DNA from: Bradyrhizobium diazoefficiens USDA 110
Lineage (GTDB): Bacteria > Pseudomonadota > Alphaproteobacteria > Rhizobiales > Xanthobacteraceae
DNA length: 64,000 nt
Direction of reading: 5' to 3'
Assembly (NCBI RefSeq): GCF_000011365.1
Contig: NC_004463.1
Location: 6,434,001 to 6,498,000, forward strand
The translations under genes and the position numbers were made by a program. Every line of letters starts with the position of its first letter. Position 1 is the stretch's first letter. Below are positions 51,992-60,872 of the stretch, one piece after another. The notes below the pieces were generated by a model, which did no database searches, was not told where the DNA came from, and saw only the letters and a program-made list of their open reading frames with translations.

Positions 51992-52435
51992 CTAACCGAT
52001 CACGCCCTTGCGGATCAGGAAGCATCCATAGCCCCTGCTGTCCCCGACCTGCACGACGCCAAAGCCCGCCGCCGCCGCGCGATAGAAATCCGGACGCGCC
52101 AGCTTGCCGGGAGCGACAGTGCGGCCGGCGGCGCGCTCGATTTCCGCGAGCACCGCGCGCTGCACGTCGGGCACGCGATCGGGATCGTCCACCGGCATCA
52201 TCACGCGCACCGGATCGGGATCGAAATCGTCGAGCGGGTAGACCGACATGATGGCCCGGGCGGCGGTCTCCATGCGCATGCCCGGCAGCTGGATCAGGCG
52301 CTGCGAGGACGTCGTTTTGGCGATACGCGTTGCCGGATGATTGGCGTCGACGAAAACGAGGTCGTCGCCATGGCCCATCGAGGCCAGGAGCCAGAGCAGG
52401 TCGGGCGTCAGGATCGGATCGATCGATTTCAGCAT
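51992..52435 (-). CDS. RbsD/FucU-family sugar mutarotase (147 aa)
   Basis: MLKSIDPILTPDLLWLLASM, GHGDDLVFVDANHPA (catalytic His), AIMSVYPLDDFDPDPVRVMM and the C-terminal GYGCFLIRKGVIG place it in FucU rather than RbsD. These decamers interconvert alpha and beta anomers of fucose or ribose. GGGGA lies upstream of this ATG. No fucose transport or catabolic genes are adjacent. Confidence 0.88.
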   Translation of the reverse strand: MLKSIDPILTPDLLWLLASMGHGDDLVFVDANHPATRIAKTTSSQRLIQLPGMRMETAARAIMSVYPLDDFDPDPVRVMMPVDDPDRVPDVQRAVLAEIERAAGRTVAPGKLARPDFYRAAAAGFGVVQVGDSRGYGCFLIRKGVIG

Positions 52436-52622
52436 GTGACGGCATTTCCCCAGAAGGCATGTCTTTGGCCGGCGAAACCGGCCATTCACCATAGCAGGTT
52501 CCAAGCGTGATTCAGATCACGCTGCCACCCATGGTGACAGGGATCACGGACCCCGGGCTCGAACGCGGCCAGGCTTCCTCGCAACCAACCTCGCATCGAG
52601 ATCAGTGCCAGAGGAGCACGCC

Positions 52623-54425
52623 ATGTTCCGCCTAAAGCCTTTCCTGATGACTGCGGGCCTTCTGGGAAGCCTGCTCGGCTTTGCCTGCGGGCCTGTTTCC
52701 GCGCAAGTCGCCCCGGTCGAGCCGGCCCCCACCGCGCTGCAAGGCCCGGAGCACCGGGTGGCGCTGGTGATCGGCAATTCGAACTACCAGAACGCGCCGC
52801 AGCTCCAAAACCCCGACAACGACGCCGAGTCGATGGCGAAGTTCCTGAATTCGGCCGGCTTCGAGGTGGTCGCCGCGACCGACCTCACGCAGAACGACAT
52901 GCTCCGCGTGGTGCAGGACTTTTCCGCAAAAGTCTCCGCGCGCGGTCCGAACACGGTGGCGATGGTCTATTACGCCGGTCACGGCGTGCAGCTCGCCGGC
53001 GAGAACTATCTCGTTCCCGTGGATGCCAGGGTCTCGAGCCCGACCGAGCTCGTCAACAATTCGGTGCGTCTGGTCGACGTGATGTCGACGCTGGAGACGA
53101 TCCCGAGCCGCATGCGCATCGTCATCCTCGATGCCTGCCGCAACAACCCCTTCCCCTCCGTGAACGATGCCGGCCGCGGCTTGGCAATCGTCGATGCGCC
53201 GAACGGCTCGATCGTGGGTTACTCGACCGCGCCGGGCGCCGAGGCACTCGACGGCACCGGCGGCCACAGCCCCTACACCCAGGCCTTCCTGAACGTCGCG
53301 CGCGAGCCCAACGTGCCGATCGAGCAGCTGTTCAAGCGCGTGCGCCTCGCAGTGAACCAGACCACCAGCGGTGCGCAGATCCCGTGGGAGAGCTCTTCGC
53401 TCACGTCGGACTTCACCTTCTTCGGCGACACCGCCGTCGCAGCCAGCCGCGCCCCCGTGAATGCGCCCGTCGTGCAGATGGCCTCCAACCTGCCGAGCCG
53501 CTCGACGCGCCAGGCCTATGACTACGTCGTGTCAGAGGGACGGCCGGAGTACTATCAGGAGTTCATCCAGATGTATCCGCACGACCCGCTGTGCGACCAC
53601 ATCCGCTGGCTGCTCAACAACCTCCTGATCTCGCAGGCCTGGCACAAGGCGGTGCTCACGAACTCGCCGCTCGGCTACCAGACCTTCTACGACAGCTACG
53701 GCAACAGCCCCTATGCCGTGTCCGCGCTGAAGCTCGCAGCCCAGCCGAAGCTGATCCCGCTGATGCAGGCGACGAAGTTCCTGGCGCCGCAGAACATTGC
53801 GCCGACCTTCAAGATCGGCAATCTCGGCCAGCCCAAATACATGCCGCTGCAGCAGGGCAATGGCGGTGGTCAGATCAATGGAAATCTGCCGGTCGTGCAG
53901 AAGCCCGTGGACGGCAACGTCATCGGCAAGCTCGGCAATGGCGGCCAAATCGTCAACCTGCCGGCGGGCAACAACCAGCCGACCCAGCAGAACGGCACGC
54001 CGTCGCAGACCCCGGGCAAGATCGTCACCCTGCCTGCGCCGACCAACACCACCAACAACAATGGCGGCATCGGCAAGATCGTGACGCTGCCCGCGACCAA
54101 CAACACGCCGAACGCCGGCAATGGCACCGGCACCCCCGGCAAGATCGTGAGCATGCCGGTGAATGTCGGTAAGGGCGGTTCAACGTTCGAGACCAAGCCG
54201 GTCAATATTCAGACTCAGAACAACCCGATCCGCATCAACAACGGCGTGAATCTCAACAACAGCCCGGTGAACAGGGTGCAGGTCCAGAACACCCAGCAGA
54301 ACAACCGCCCGCAGTTCAATGCGACCAACCGCATGGTCAACAACGGCGGCAACAACTTCCGGCAGTCGATGAACCAGGCGCCCGCCACGAGCGGCGGCAA
54401 CAATCTCCGCGGCTTCATGCACTGA
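52623..54425 (+). CDS. Secreted caspase-fold (C14) protein with Asn-rich repeat tail (600 aa)
   Basis: Signal peptide MFRLKPFLMTAGLLGSLLGF ends near VSA. The caspase-like domain (about 45-270) opens with RVALVIGNSNYQNAPQLQNP and keeps the dyad His120 in YYAGHGVQ and Cys172 in ILDACRNNPF. A helical region follows (about 290-400). The last 180 residues are rich in Asn, Gln and Gly and carry four G-K-I-V-x-L/M-P-like motifs. Orthocaspases cleave after Arg or Lys; many bacterial ones have unknown roles. Export to the periplasm is unusual for a cell-death protease and suggests envelope or surface processing (inference). Confidence 0.88.
   Translation: MFRLKPFLMTAGLLGSLLGFACGPVSAQVAPVEPAPTALQGPEHRVALVIGNSNYQNAPQLQNPDNDAESMAKFLNSAGFEVVAATDLTQNDMLRVVQDFSAKVSARGPNTVAMVYYAGHGVQLAGENYLVPVDARVSSPTELVNNSVRLVDVMSTLETIPSRMRIVILDACRNNPFPSVNDAGRGLAIVDAPNGSIVGYSTAPGAEALDGTGGHSPYTQAFLNVAREPNVPIEQLFKRVRLAVNQTTSGAQIPWESSSLTSDFTFFGDTAVAASRAPVNAPVVQMASNLPSRSTRQAYDYVVSEGRPEYYQEFIQMYPHDPLCDHIRWLLNNLLISQAWHKAVLTNSPLGYQTFYDSYGNSPYAVSALKLAAQPKLIPLMQATKFLAPQNIAPTFKIGNLGQPKYMPLQQGNGGGQINGNLPVVQKPVDGNVIGKLGNGGQIVNLPAGNNQPTQQNGTPSQTPGKIVTLPAPTNTTNNNGGIGKIVTLPATNNTPNAGNGTGTPGKIVSMPVNVGKGGSTFETKPVNIQTQNNPIRINNGVNLNNSPVNRVQVQNTQQNNRPQFNATNRMVNNGGNNFRQSMNQAPATSGGNNLRGFMH
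53935..54170 (+). repeat. Asn-rich coding repeats in the caspase-fold protein
   Basis: Four spaced repeats of about 25 residues: GGQIVNLP, PGKIVTLP, IGKIVTLP and PGKIVSMP, each followed by an Asn/Thr-rich stretch. At the DNA level GGCAAGATCGTGA recurs. Confidence 0.75.
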
Positions 54426-54450
54426 TCGCGGCAAGAAGCGCAGACGACAA

Positions 54451-54478
54451 AGGGGCGGAGCAGTGATGCTCCGCCCCT
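54451..54478. terminator. Hairpin between convergent caspase-fold and dehydratase genes
   Basis: Perfect 12-bp stem AGGGGCGGAGCA / TGCTCCGCCCCT with loop GTGA. A short T-run follows only on the minus strand, so it best serves the leftward dehydratase gene. Confidence 0.7.
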
Positions 54479-54507
54479 ACGCATGTCAGGAAATCAGGCG
54501 AGAAGAA

Positions 54508-55491
54508 TCAGGCCACGAGCTCGGCGAACAGATCGGCATCGACATTGCCGCCGGAGAGGACGATGACGACGTTCTTGCCGGCGACGTCGAGACGCCCCGC
54601 GAGCAGCGCGGCAAGGCCGACGGCCCCTCCCGGCTCCACCACCAGCTTCAGCTCGCGATAGGCGAACGCCACCGCCGCACCGACTTCCTTGTCGGATGCG
54701 GTGACGCCGCGCGCGAGCAGCTTGCTGTTGATCGCAAATGTCATCTCGCCGGGGATCAGCGCCATCAGCGCGTCGCAGATGGTGCGGCCTGCCGGCCCAT
54801 GCGGCTCGCGATGGCCTGCAGTCAGCGAAATGCCGTGATCGTCGAACGCCTCCGGCTCGGCAACCACGACCTGCGCCAGCGGATATCGCGCCTTGATCGC
54901 GGTCGCGACGCCGGCGATCAGGCCGCCGCCGGAGGCGGGTGCCACCACGATGTCGGGGCTAAGGCCCAGCGTTGCCATGTCGTCCGCGATCTCCCGGCCG
55001 GCGGTGCCTTGGCCAGCGATCACGAAGGGATCGTCATACGGCCTGACCAGCGTCGCGCCGCGCTTCTCGGCGATGCCGCGCGAGATCGCCTCGCGGTCGT
55101 CGCGATCGCGGTCGTACAGCACGACCTCGGCGCCGTAGGACTTGGTGCGCTCGCGCTTGGACAGCGGCGCGTCCGCGGGCATCACGATGGTCGCCTGCAT
55201 GTCGAGGATCTTGGCCGCGGCCGCCACGCCCTGGGCATGGTTGCCGGAGGAGAAGGCCACGACGCCGCCGGCGCGCTTGTCCTGCGGGATCGAGGCGACC
55301 TTGTTGAAGGCGCCACGGAACTTGAAGGAGCCGGTGCGCTGGAGCATCTCCGGCTTCAGGAACACTTTTGCGCCGACGCGCTCGTTGAGCACGGGAAAGG
55401 ACAACAGCGGGGTGCGGATGGCGAAGGGCGCGATCACGCGTGCTGCGGCATCGATATCGGCGGGGCCGATCGGAAGGGGCTGTTCGGTCAT
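54508..55491 (-). CDS. Catabolic serine/threonine dehydratase-like PLP enzyme (327 aa)
   Basis: Fold-type II PLP enzyme: Schiff-base Lys in GSFKFRGAFNK, the substrate loop SSGNHAQGVA, the phosphate cup SGGGLIAG and the C-terminal VLSGGNVDADLF. There is no regulatory ACT domain, so it belongs with TdcB, serine racemase or threo-3-hydroxyaspartate dehydratase rather than biosynthetic IlvA. GIAEKRGATLVRPYDDP follows the usual pattern. The exact substrate cannot be fixed. The ATG of MTEQPLPIG is chosen by homology. Confidence 0.85.
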   Translation of the reverse strand: MTEQPLPIGPADIDAAARVIAPFAIRTPLLSFPVLNERVGAKVFLKPEMLQRTGSFKFRGAFNKVASIPQDKRAGGVVAFSSGNHAQGVAAAAKILDMQATIVMPADAPLSKRERTKSYGAEVVLYDRDRDDREAISRGIAEKRGATLVRPYDDPFVIAGQGTAGREIADDMATLGLSPDIVVAPASGGGLIAGVATAIKARYPLAQVVVAEPEAFDDHGISLTAGHREPHGPAGRTICDALMALIPGEMTFAINSKLLARGVTASDKEVGAAVAFAYRELKLVVEPGGAVGLAALLAGRLDVAGKNVVIVLSGGNVDADLFAELVA

Positions 55492-55554
55492 ACTCAACCT
55501 TATCGCGCCCATTGAGCGACGGGCAAGACACCTCCCCGCGAGGGTTTTTCTTCT

Positions 55555-56628
55555 TCAGGCGACGAAGCGTGGCTGCTCCGCCCCGTTCCGGCCCGGCAGC
55601 ACCGCACCGACCGCCTTTATCCTGTCGATAAAGGCCCTCGCCGAGGCCTCCCAGGTGTAATTGGCAGCGAATTCGACGCAATCCTGCCGGGAGATGCCGA
55701 GCGCGGTGAAGCAGGCATTGCGCAGATCGTGATCGAGGGCCCCGACCGGCGCATCGCCGATCACGTCGCGGGGGCCCTTCACCGGGAAGGCCGCGACCGT
55801 CAGCCCGCTTGCCAGCGCCTCGAGCAGGACCAGGCCGAACGTGTCGGTCTTGCTGGGGAACACGAAGACGTCGGCGGCCGCGTAGATGTCCGCCAGCGCC
55901 TCGCCGTGCTTCTCGCCGAGGAAGATCGCGTCGGGATAGGCCTCTTCGAGCGAAGCCCGCGCCGGGCCGTCGCCGACGACCACCTTGGTGCCCGGCAGCT
56001 CGAGGTCGAGGAACGCCTCGAGATTCTTCTCCACCGCGACGCGGCCGACCGAGAGGAACACCGGGGTCGGCAGGCAGAGATCGATCGCGCGGGGATGGAA
56101 CAGATGCGTGTCGACGCCGCGCGGCCACAGCACGACATTGGCAAAGCCGCGCTCGGTCAGCTCGCGGGCGAGCGCCGGGGTCGCCGTCATTACGGCGCGG
56201 CTGGGCGCATGGAAGCGACGCAGCGCCCGCCAGATCAGGGATTCCGGAACCGGCACACGGGCGCGGACATATTCAGGGAAGCGGGTGTGGAAGCTGGTCG
56301 TGAACGGCAGCTTGCGCTGGCGGCAATAGCGGCGGACCATCAGGCCGATCGGCCCTTCGGTCGCGATATGGATGCTGTCGGGACGGGCTTCCGCGATCAG
56401 CTTGGCGATCCGCGCCGGACGCGGCATCGCGAGCCGCACGTCGCGATAGCTCGGCATCGCGAAGGTGCGGAACGATTGCGGCGTCAGGAAATTGAACTCG
56501 ACGCCAAGACCTTCAACGCTAAGACCTTCAACGTTAAGCCCTTTGGCGGCGTCAGCAAGCTTGGTTAGCGTCCGAACCACACCGTTGACTTGCGGGTGCC
56601 AGGCGTCGGTCGCGACCAGGATGCGCAT
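55555..56628 (-). CDS. GT4-family glycosyltransferase (357 aa)
   Basis: GT-B fold, group 4: N-terminal MRILVATDAWHPQVNGVVRT, acceptor loop TSFHTRFPEYVRA, VLWPRGVDTHLFHP, then FLSVGRVAVEKNLEAFL and the donor-binding E-x7-E region FPSKTDTFGLVLLEALASG. It resembles mannosyl- and glucuronosyltransferases such as MgtA or sulfolipid GTs. Its start overlaps the stop of the LpxH-like gene by ATGA, so the pair is coupled and probably works on a membrane lipid. An in-frame GLxVE triplicate repeat sits near residues 30-45. Confidence 0.88.
   Translation of the reverse strand: MRILVATDAWHPQVNGVVRTLTKLADAAKGLNVEGLSVEGLGVEFNFLTPQSFRTFAMPSYRDVRLAMPRPARIAKLIAEARPDSIHIATEGPIGLMVRRYCRQRKLPFTTSFHTRFPEYVRARVPVPESLIWRALRRFHAPSRAVMTATPALARELTERGFANVVLWPRGVDTHLFHPRAIDLCLPTPVFLSVGRVAVEKNLEAFLDLELPGTKVVVGDGPARASLEEAYPDAIFLGEKHGEALADIYAAADVFVFPSKTDTFGLVLLEALASGLTVAAFPVKGPRDVIGDAPVGALDHDLRNACFTALGISRQDCVEFAANYTWEASARAFIDRIKAVGAVLPGRNGAEQPRFVA
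56506..56535. repeat. 15-bp tandem duplication within the glycosyltransferase
   Basis: Two copies of AAGACCTTCAACGYT plus a degenerate third; in the protein they give GLNVE, GLSVE, GLGVE. In frame, so the gene stays open. Confidence 0.85.
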
Positions 56629-57440
56629 CAGGCGGCCCTTGCTGCGACCTGCGGGACGGCCGCCGGCTTTTGCGCCTGATCCGCCCAGGTGATGATCTCG
56701 AAATGGCCGTCGTCGTGCTCGACCAGCGCGGTGCAGCTCTCCACCCAGTCGCCGCAGTTCATGTAGCGGATGCCGGCCTCGTCGCGGATCACGGCATAGT
56801 GGATGTGGCCGCAGATCACGCCGTCGGCGTCGTGACGGCGCGCTTCGGCGGCAAGCGCCTGCTCGAACGCGCCGATATAGTTGACGGCGTTCTTGACCTT
56901 CTGCTTGGCCCATTGCGACAGCGACCAATAGGGCACCTTGAACATGCGCCGGAAGAAGTTGACGAAGCGATTCATCTGGATCGCGAAGTCGTAGGCCTTG
57001 TCGCCGAGATGGGCGAGCCAGCGCGCGTTCTGCACCACGAGGTCGAAGATGTCGCCGTGGATGACGAGATAGCGCTTGCCGTCCACGCCGGTGTGGACGG
57101 TGTTCTCGACCACGTCGATGCCGCCGAAATGCGTGCCGTAATAGTTGCGCAGGAACTCGTCGTGATTGCCGGGGATGTAGATCACCTTGGCGCCCTTGCG
57201 CGCCTTGCGCAAAAGCTTCTGCACGAGGTCGTTATGCGATTGCGGCCAGTGCCAGCTCGATTTCAGCGCCCAGCCGTCGACGATGTCGCCGACGAGATAG
57301 ATCGTCTCGGCGTCATGGTAGCGCAGGAAGTCCAACAGAAGGTCGGCTTGTGAACCGCGGGCTCCGAGATGAACGTCGGAGATGAACAAGGTGCGAAAGC
57401 GCCTTTCAGGGCTTTCGTCACTCACATCGTAGCTTCCCAT
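56628..57440 (-). CDS. LpxH-like UDP-2,3-diacylglucosamine diphosphatase-family phosphoesterase (270 aa)
   Basis: Calcineurin-like metal motifs: ISDVHLGARGSQ, YLVGDIVDGW, YIPGNHDEF, VIHGDIFD and CGHIHYAVI. Two metals and a membrane-peripheral hairpin (RFVNFFRRMFKVPYWSLSQW) match the LpxH/YbbF group. It is longer and more divergent than E. coli LpxH, and many alphaproteobacteria use LpxI instead, so a different lipid-diphosphate substrate is possible. It is coupled to the glycosyltransferase. Confidence 0.85.
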   Translation of the reverse strand: MGSYDVSDESPERRFRTLFISDVHLGARGSQADLLLDFLRYHDAETIYLVGDIVDGWALKSSWHWPQSHNDLVQKLLRKARKGAKVIYIPGNHDEFLRNYYGTHFGGIDVVENTVHTGVDGKRYLVIHGDIFDLVVQNARWLAHLGDKAYDFAIQMNRFVNFFRRMFKVPYWSLSQWAKQKVKNAVNYIGAFEQALAAEARRHDADGVICGHIHYAVIRDEAGIRYMNCGDWVESCTALVEHDDGHFEIITWADQAQKPAAVPQVAARAA

Positions 57441-57656
57441 GCGACAGCCTGTAACAATATCCCGTGACAGGGGGATGACCGATTGAACCTTTGAGGCACC
57501 CTCAGATACGAATCAAACCTCGCCTCGCCCTCCCCGCGAATATCAGTCGCATGCGACAATCAGGCGACACGAAGCGGCCATGGCTGTCCGCAAAAGCCCG
57601 GTCCCCGTCGCCTTGTTGGTTAACGGCCGGGGCCGGCGCGCAGCTCGAAGCCGGCG

Positions 57657-58457
57657 TCAGTAAAATTTGTGGAAATGATGGATCGGCCCGTGGCCGTGGC
57701 CGACGCCGAAGCGGTCGGCAGCGGCAATCGCGGCGCTGATCCAGGCCTTGGCGTTGCGCACCGCCTGCTCGAGAGTCTCGCCCTTGGCGAGACCCGCTGC
57801 CACGGCGGAGGACAGCGAACAGCCGGTGCCATGGGTGTTTTTGGTCGCGACGCGGGGCGCGGCGAGCGCGATCGTGCTTTCGGACGTGACGAGATAGTCG
57901 ATGCTCTCGGCGCCCTCGCCGTGTCCGCCCTTGATCAGGACCGCACGGCAGCCGAGCGCCAGCAGCCGGCGCCCCTGGCCTTCGATCCCGGCCTCGCTGG
58001 CCGCGGCGGGCTCGCCGAGGAGAGCTGCCGCCTCCGGCAGGTTCGGCGTGATCACCGAGGCCAGCGGCATCAGTCGCATGCGCAGGGCTTCCACGGCTTC
58101 GGACGCCAGCAGGCGGTCGCCCGATGTCGCGACCATCACGGGATCGAGCACCACATGGCGCGGCTTCCAGTGTGCCAGCGCGGCTGCGATCGCATCGATG
58201 CTGGCGGCCTGGGCCACCATGCCGATCTTCACCGCGCCGACGTCGAGATCGGAGAACACCGCATCGATCTGCGCGGTGACGAAATCAGCCGGCACCGCAT
58301 GAATGCCGGTGACGCCGCGCGTGTTCTGCGCCGTCAGCGCCGTGATCGCGGAGGCGCCGTAGACGCCGAGCGCCGCGAAGGTCTTCAGATCCGCCTGGAT
58401 GCCGGCGCCGCCGCTTGAATCGGAACCTGCAATGGTGAGAGCCACGGGCGTCGTCAT
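57657..58457 (-). CDS. thiD: Hydroxymethylpyrimidine / phosphomethylpyrimidine kinase (266 aa)
   Basis: [20 protein letters not shown], then [20 protein letters not shown] and LTAQNTRGV, is the ThiD start. [12 protein letters not shown] and the anion-hole [18 protein letters not shown] complete the ribokinase-like active site. ThiD phosphorylates HMP and HMP-P for thiamine synthesis (EC 2.7.1.49 and 2.7.4.7). An ATG four codons upstream is an alternative start. No other thi genes or TPP riboswitch are evident beside it. Confidence 0.94.
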   Translation of the reverse strand: MTTPVALTIAGSDSSGGAGIQADLKTFAALGVYGASAITALTAQNTRGVTGIHAVPADFVTAQIDAVFSDLDVGAVKIGMVAQAASIDAIAAALAHWKPRHVVLDPVMVATSGDRLLASEAVEALRMRLMPLASVITPNLPEAAALLGEPAAASEAGIEGQGRRLLALGCRAVLIKGGHGEGAESIDYLVTSESTIALAAPRVATKNTHGTGCSLSSAVAAGLAKGETLEQAVRNAKAWISAAIAAADRFGVGHGHGPIHHFHKFY

Positions 58458-58768
58458 CGCCGGATACATTGGTTTGAGAGGGACACCGCCATGCCTTGTC
58501 CTAGCGTGCCGCGGATGCGCCAGCAAGCCGGGCCGGCCGCGGGCGCCGCGACGAGCTAACCCATGCCGGTCCGGCCCCGGCGAATCAGCCGGATAAGGGC
58601 CCGGCCCGCCTTGTCGTCCCGCGAGTGTGCACATCCCGCGAAAATATGCCCTCGGCATAGCCCGGCCTTGGCGCCCATCCCGGTGAGTGAGACGTTTATT
58701 GGCGGATTCGTCCAGCGATGCCATGTTGCGGGCCGGCCTCGGCCGCAATCCTCTCGGGAAGCAATCAC
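58458..58768. other. 311-bp divergent intergenic region
   Basis: Lies between thiD and the ethylene-receptor-like kinase. GC-rich, with no gene-like frame. No THI-box elements (CTGAGA, ACCY-TGA set) of a TPP riboswitch were recognised. GGGAAGC before the kinase ATG is a weak ribosome site. Confidence 0.45.
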
Positions 58769-60748
58769 ATGTTGGCCTACCTTGAACGTATCCTCGACTC
58801 CTCGATGCTCTCCCCGCACGGCATCTGCCTGCTCTGGGAGCCCGAGCTGATATGGCTGCATGTCGTTTCGGATGCCTGCATTGCGCTTGCGTATTTCTCG
58901 ATCCCGTTTGCACTCGCGATCCTCGTCACCAAGCGGCGCGACCTCGAATTCGGGTGGGTCTTCTGGGCGTTCGCCGTCTTCATCATGGCCTGCGGCCTGA
59001 CGCATGTGCTGTCGATCTACACGCTCTGGGTGCCCGTCTACGGCGTCGAGGGCATCGTCAAGGCGCTCACCGCCGTGGCGTCGGTCATCACCGCGGGAGC
59101 GCTCTGGCCGCTTCTGCCGAAGATCCTGACCATCCCCTCGCCGTTCGAGCTCCGGCAGGTCCAGGCCGCGCTCGAGGAGGAGGAGAGCAAGAACCGGGAT
59201 GCGGCCCAGCTCCTCGGCCAGGTTCGTGAAGCGCAGCGCGCGCTGCGCGAGAGCATGACACGCCTCACCGCCGTGGTCGAGACCGCGGTCGACGGCGTCA
59301 TCCTGTTCGACGCGCAAGCCCGCATTCTCCTGTTCAATCCCGCCTGCGAACGGTTGTTCGGCTATCGCGCCGACGAGGTCATGAATCTCGACATCGGTAT
59401 GCTGATGTCCAATGAGGAGAGGCCCTCATCCACGGGTCGTACGCTGCGCATCGCAACCGGGGAAGCCGCCGGTGTGCGCAAGGACGGATCGACCTTTCCG
59501 ATGGATCTGTCGGTGGGCCAGGCTTGGCAGGACGGCGAGCTGATCTACGTCGGCATCGTCCACGACCTGACCACGCGCAAGCTGACCGAGCAGCAGCTCC
59601 AGCAGGCGCAGAAGATGGAGACGGTCGGCCAGCTCTCCGGCGGCATCGCCCACGACTTCAACAATCTGCTCACCGTCATCATCGGCAACGCGGAGTTTCT
59701 CAGCGAGCAGCTCAGGGCCCGTCCCGACCTCAGGCGTTTCGCCGACGACATCTGCCAGTCGGGCGAACGCGGTGCGGAGCTGACGCAGCGGCTGCTGGCG
59801 TTCAGCCGGCGCCAATTGCTGCAACCCCGCGCGATCGAGTGCCGCGAGCTCTTGACCTCCATGCACAAGCTGCTCAAGCGCACCTTGCGCGAAAACATCG
59901 AGATCACGACGGCGTTCGGCGCCGGCTCCATCCTCGCCTTCGCCGACCGCGCCCAGCTCGAATCCGCCGTGCTCAATCTCGCGCTCAACGCGCAGGACGC
60001 CATGCCGGCGGGCGGGCATCTCACCCTCAGCACCGAGCTCACCGCGATCGACGAGCACTATCGCGTCCAGCATCCGGAGGTGGAGTCCGGCAGCTACGCC
60101 CTGATCTCGATCACCGATGACGGCGAGGGCATGACGCCTGACGTCATCGAGCGCGCCTTCGAGCCGTTCTTCACCACCAAGGAGGTCGGCAAGGGCTCGG
60201 GCCTCGGCCTCAGCATGGTCTACGGCTTCGCCAAGCAATCAGGCGGACACGTCTCGATCTACAGCGAGCCGGGCCTCGGCACGACGGTCCGCATCTACCT
60301 GCCGCATGCCGGCGGCGAGCAGTCGCTCGCCGACATCGAGGCGCGCGAGGAGGCTGCGCCCCGGGGGCACGAAACGATCCTGGTCGCCGAGGACGATCCG
60401 TTCGTCCGCTCCTCCGTCACGCTGCGCGTGGAGGCGCTGGGATATCGCGTGGTCGCAGCCGTCAACGGCAAGGAGGCCTTGCAGCAGCTTCGCACCAACC
60501 CGGCCATCGACCTCCTGTTCACCGACATCGTGATGCCCGGCGGAATGAGCGGCTGGGAGCTCGCCGACCAGGCCCGGCGCATCCGGCCCGGACTGCCTGT
60601 CGTGTTCTCCTCCGGCTATGCCCTGGAGACCCTGGTCGAGCAGGGCCGCGCGCACGCGCAATCGATCGTCCTGACCAAGCCCTATCGCAATGCCGAGCTG
60701 GCCCGGCGGCTGAGGGAGGCGTTTGCCGGCGCGCCCCTGCCCTCCTAG
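58769..60748 (+). CDS. Hybrid histidine kinase with ethylene-receptor-like membrane domain (659 aa)
   Basis: Three TM helices in residues 25-115 match the plant ETR1 ethylene-binding domain: D35, Y42, I45 and P46 in DACIALAYFSIP, and C75/H79 in IMACGLTH, with the same spacing as ETR1 D25, Y32, I35, P36, C65 and H69. Cys and His hold Cu(I) in the plant protein. Next come a short coiled linker, a PAS domain (about 170-280), a HisKA of the HDFNNLL type with His295 in GGIAHDFNNLLTVI, HATPase (DDGEGMTPDV, GSGLGLSMVYGF) and a receiver with Asp586 in LLFTDIVMPGG. A GAF domain, usual in plant and cyanobacterial receptors, is absent. Confidence 0.9.
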   Translation: MLAYLERILDSSMLSPHGICLLWEPELIWLHVVSDACIALAYFSIPFALAILVTKRRDLEFGWVFWAFAVFIMACGLTHVLSIYTLWVPVYGVEGIVKALTAVASVITAGALWPLLPKILTIPSPFELRQVQAALEEEESKNRDAAQLLGQVREAQRALRESMTRLTAVVETAVDGVILFDAQARILLFNPACERLFGYRADEVMNLDIGMLMSNEERPSSTGRTLRIATGEAAGVRKDGSTFPMDLSVGQAWQDGELIYVGIVHDLTTRKLTEQQLQQAQKMETVGQLSGGIAHDFNNLLTVIIGNAEFLSEQLRARPDLRRFADDICQSGERGAELTQRLLAFSRRQLLQPRAIECRELLTSMHKLLKRTLRENIEITTAFGAGSILAFADRAQLESAVLNLALNAQDAMPAGGHLTLSTELTAIDEHYRVQHPEVESGSYALISITDDGEGMTPDVIERAFEPFFTTKEVGKGSGLGLSMVYGFAKQSGGHVSIYSEPGLGTTVRIYLPHAGGEQSLADIEAREEAAPRGHETILVAEDDPFVRSSVTLRVEALGYRVVAAVNGKEALQQLRTNPAIDLLFTDIVMPGGMSGWELADQARRIRPGLPVVFSSGYALETLVEQGRAHAQSIVLTKPYRNAELARRLREAFAGAPLPS

Positions 60749-60872
60749 AGGGCCTTGTAGAGGGGCTTGGCCAGGACCAATCCTTCGGGCAGCCGCGAGG
60801 CGGCAAGTTCGCTTGCCAAGCCCCCCCGGTTTTGGCCTATTAGCCGCCAGATATGCCTTCGGAGTGACTGCA

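Noticed and set aside
55555..56628. Frameshift in the glycosyltransferase near its repeat
   Set aside because: The duplication is 15 bp and in frame; downstream GT4 motifs are intact.
58458..58768. TPP riboswitch upstream of thiD
   Set aside because: I could not find the conserved THI-box segments on the minus strand; thiD alone is often unregulated by TPP.
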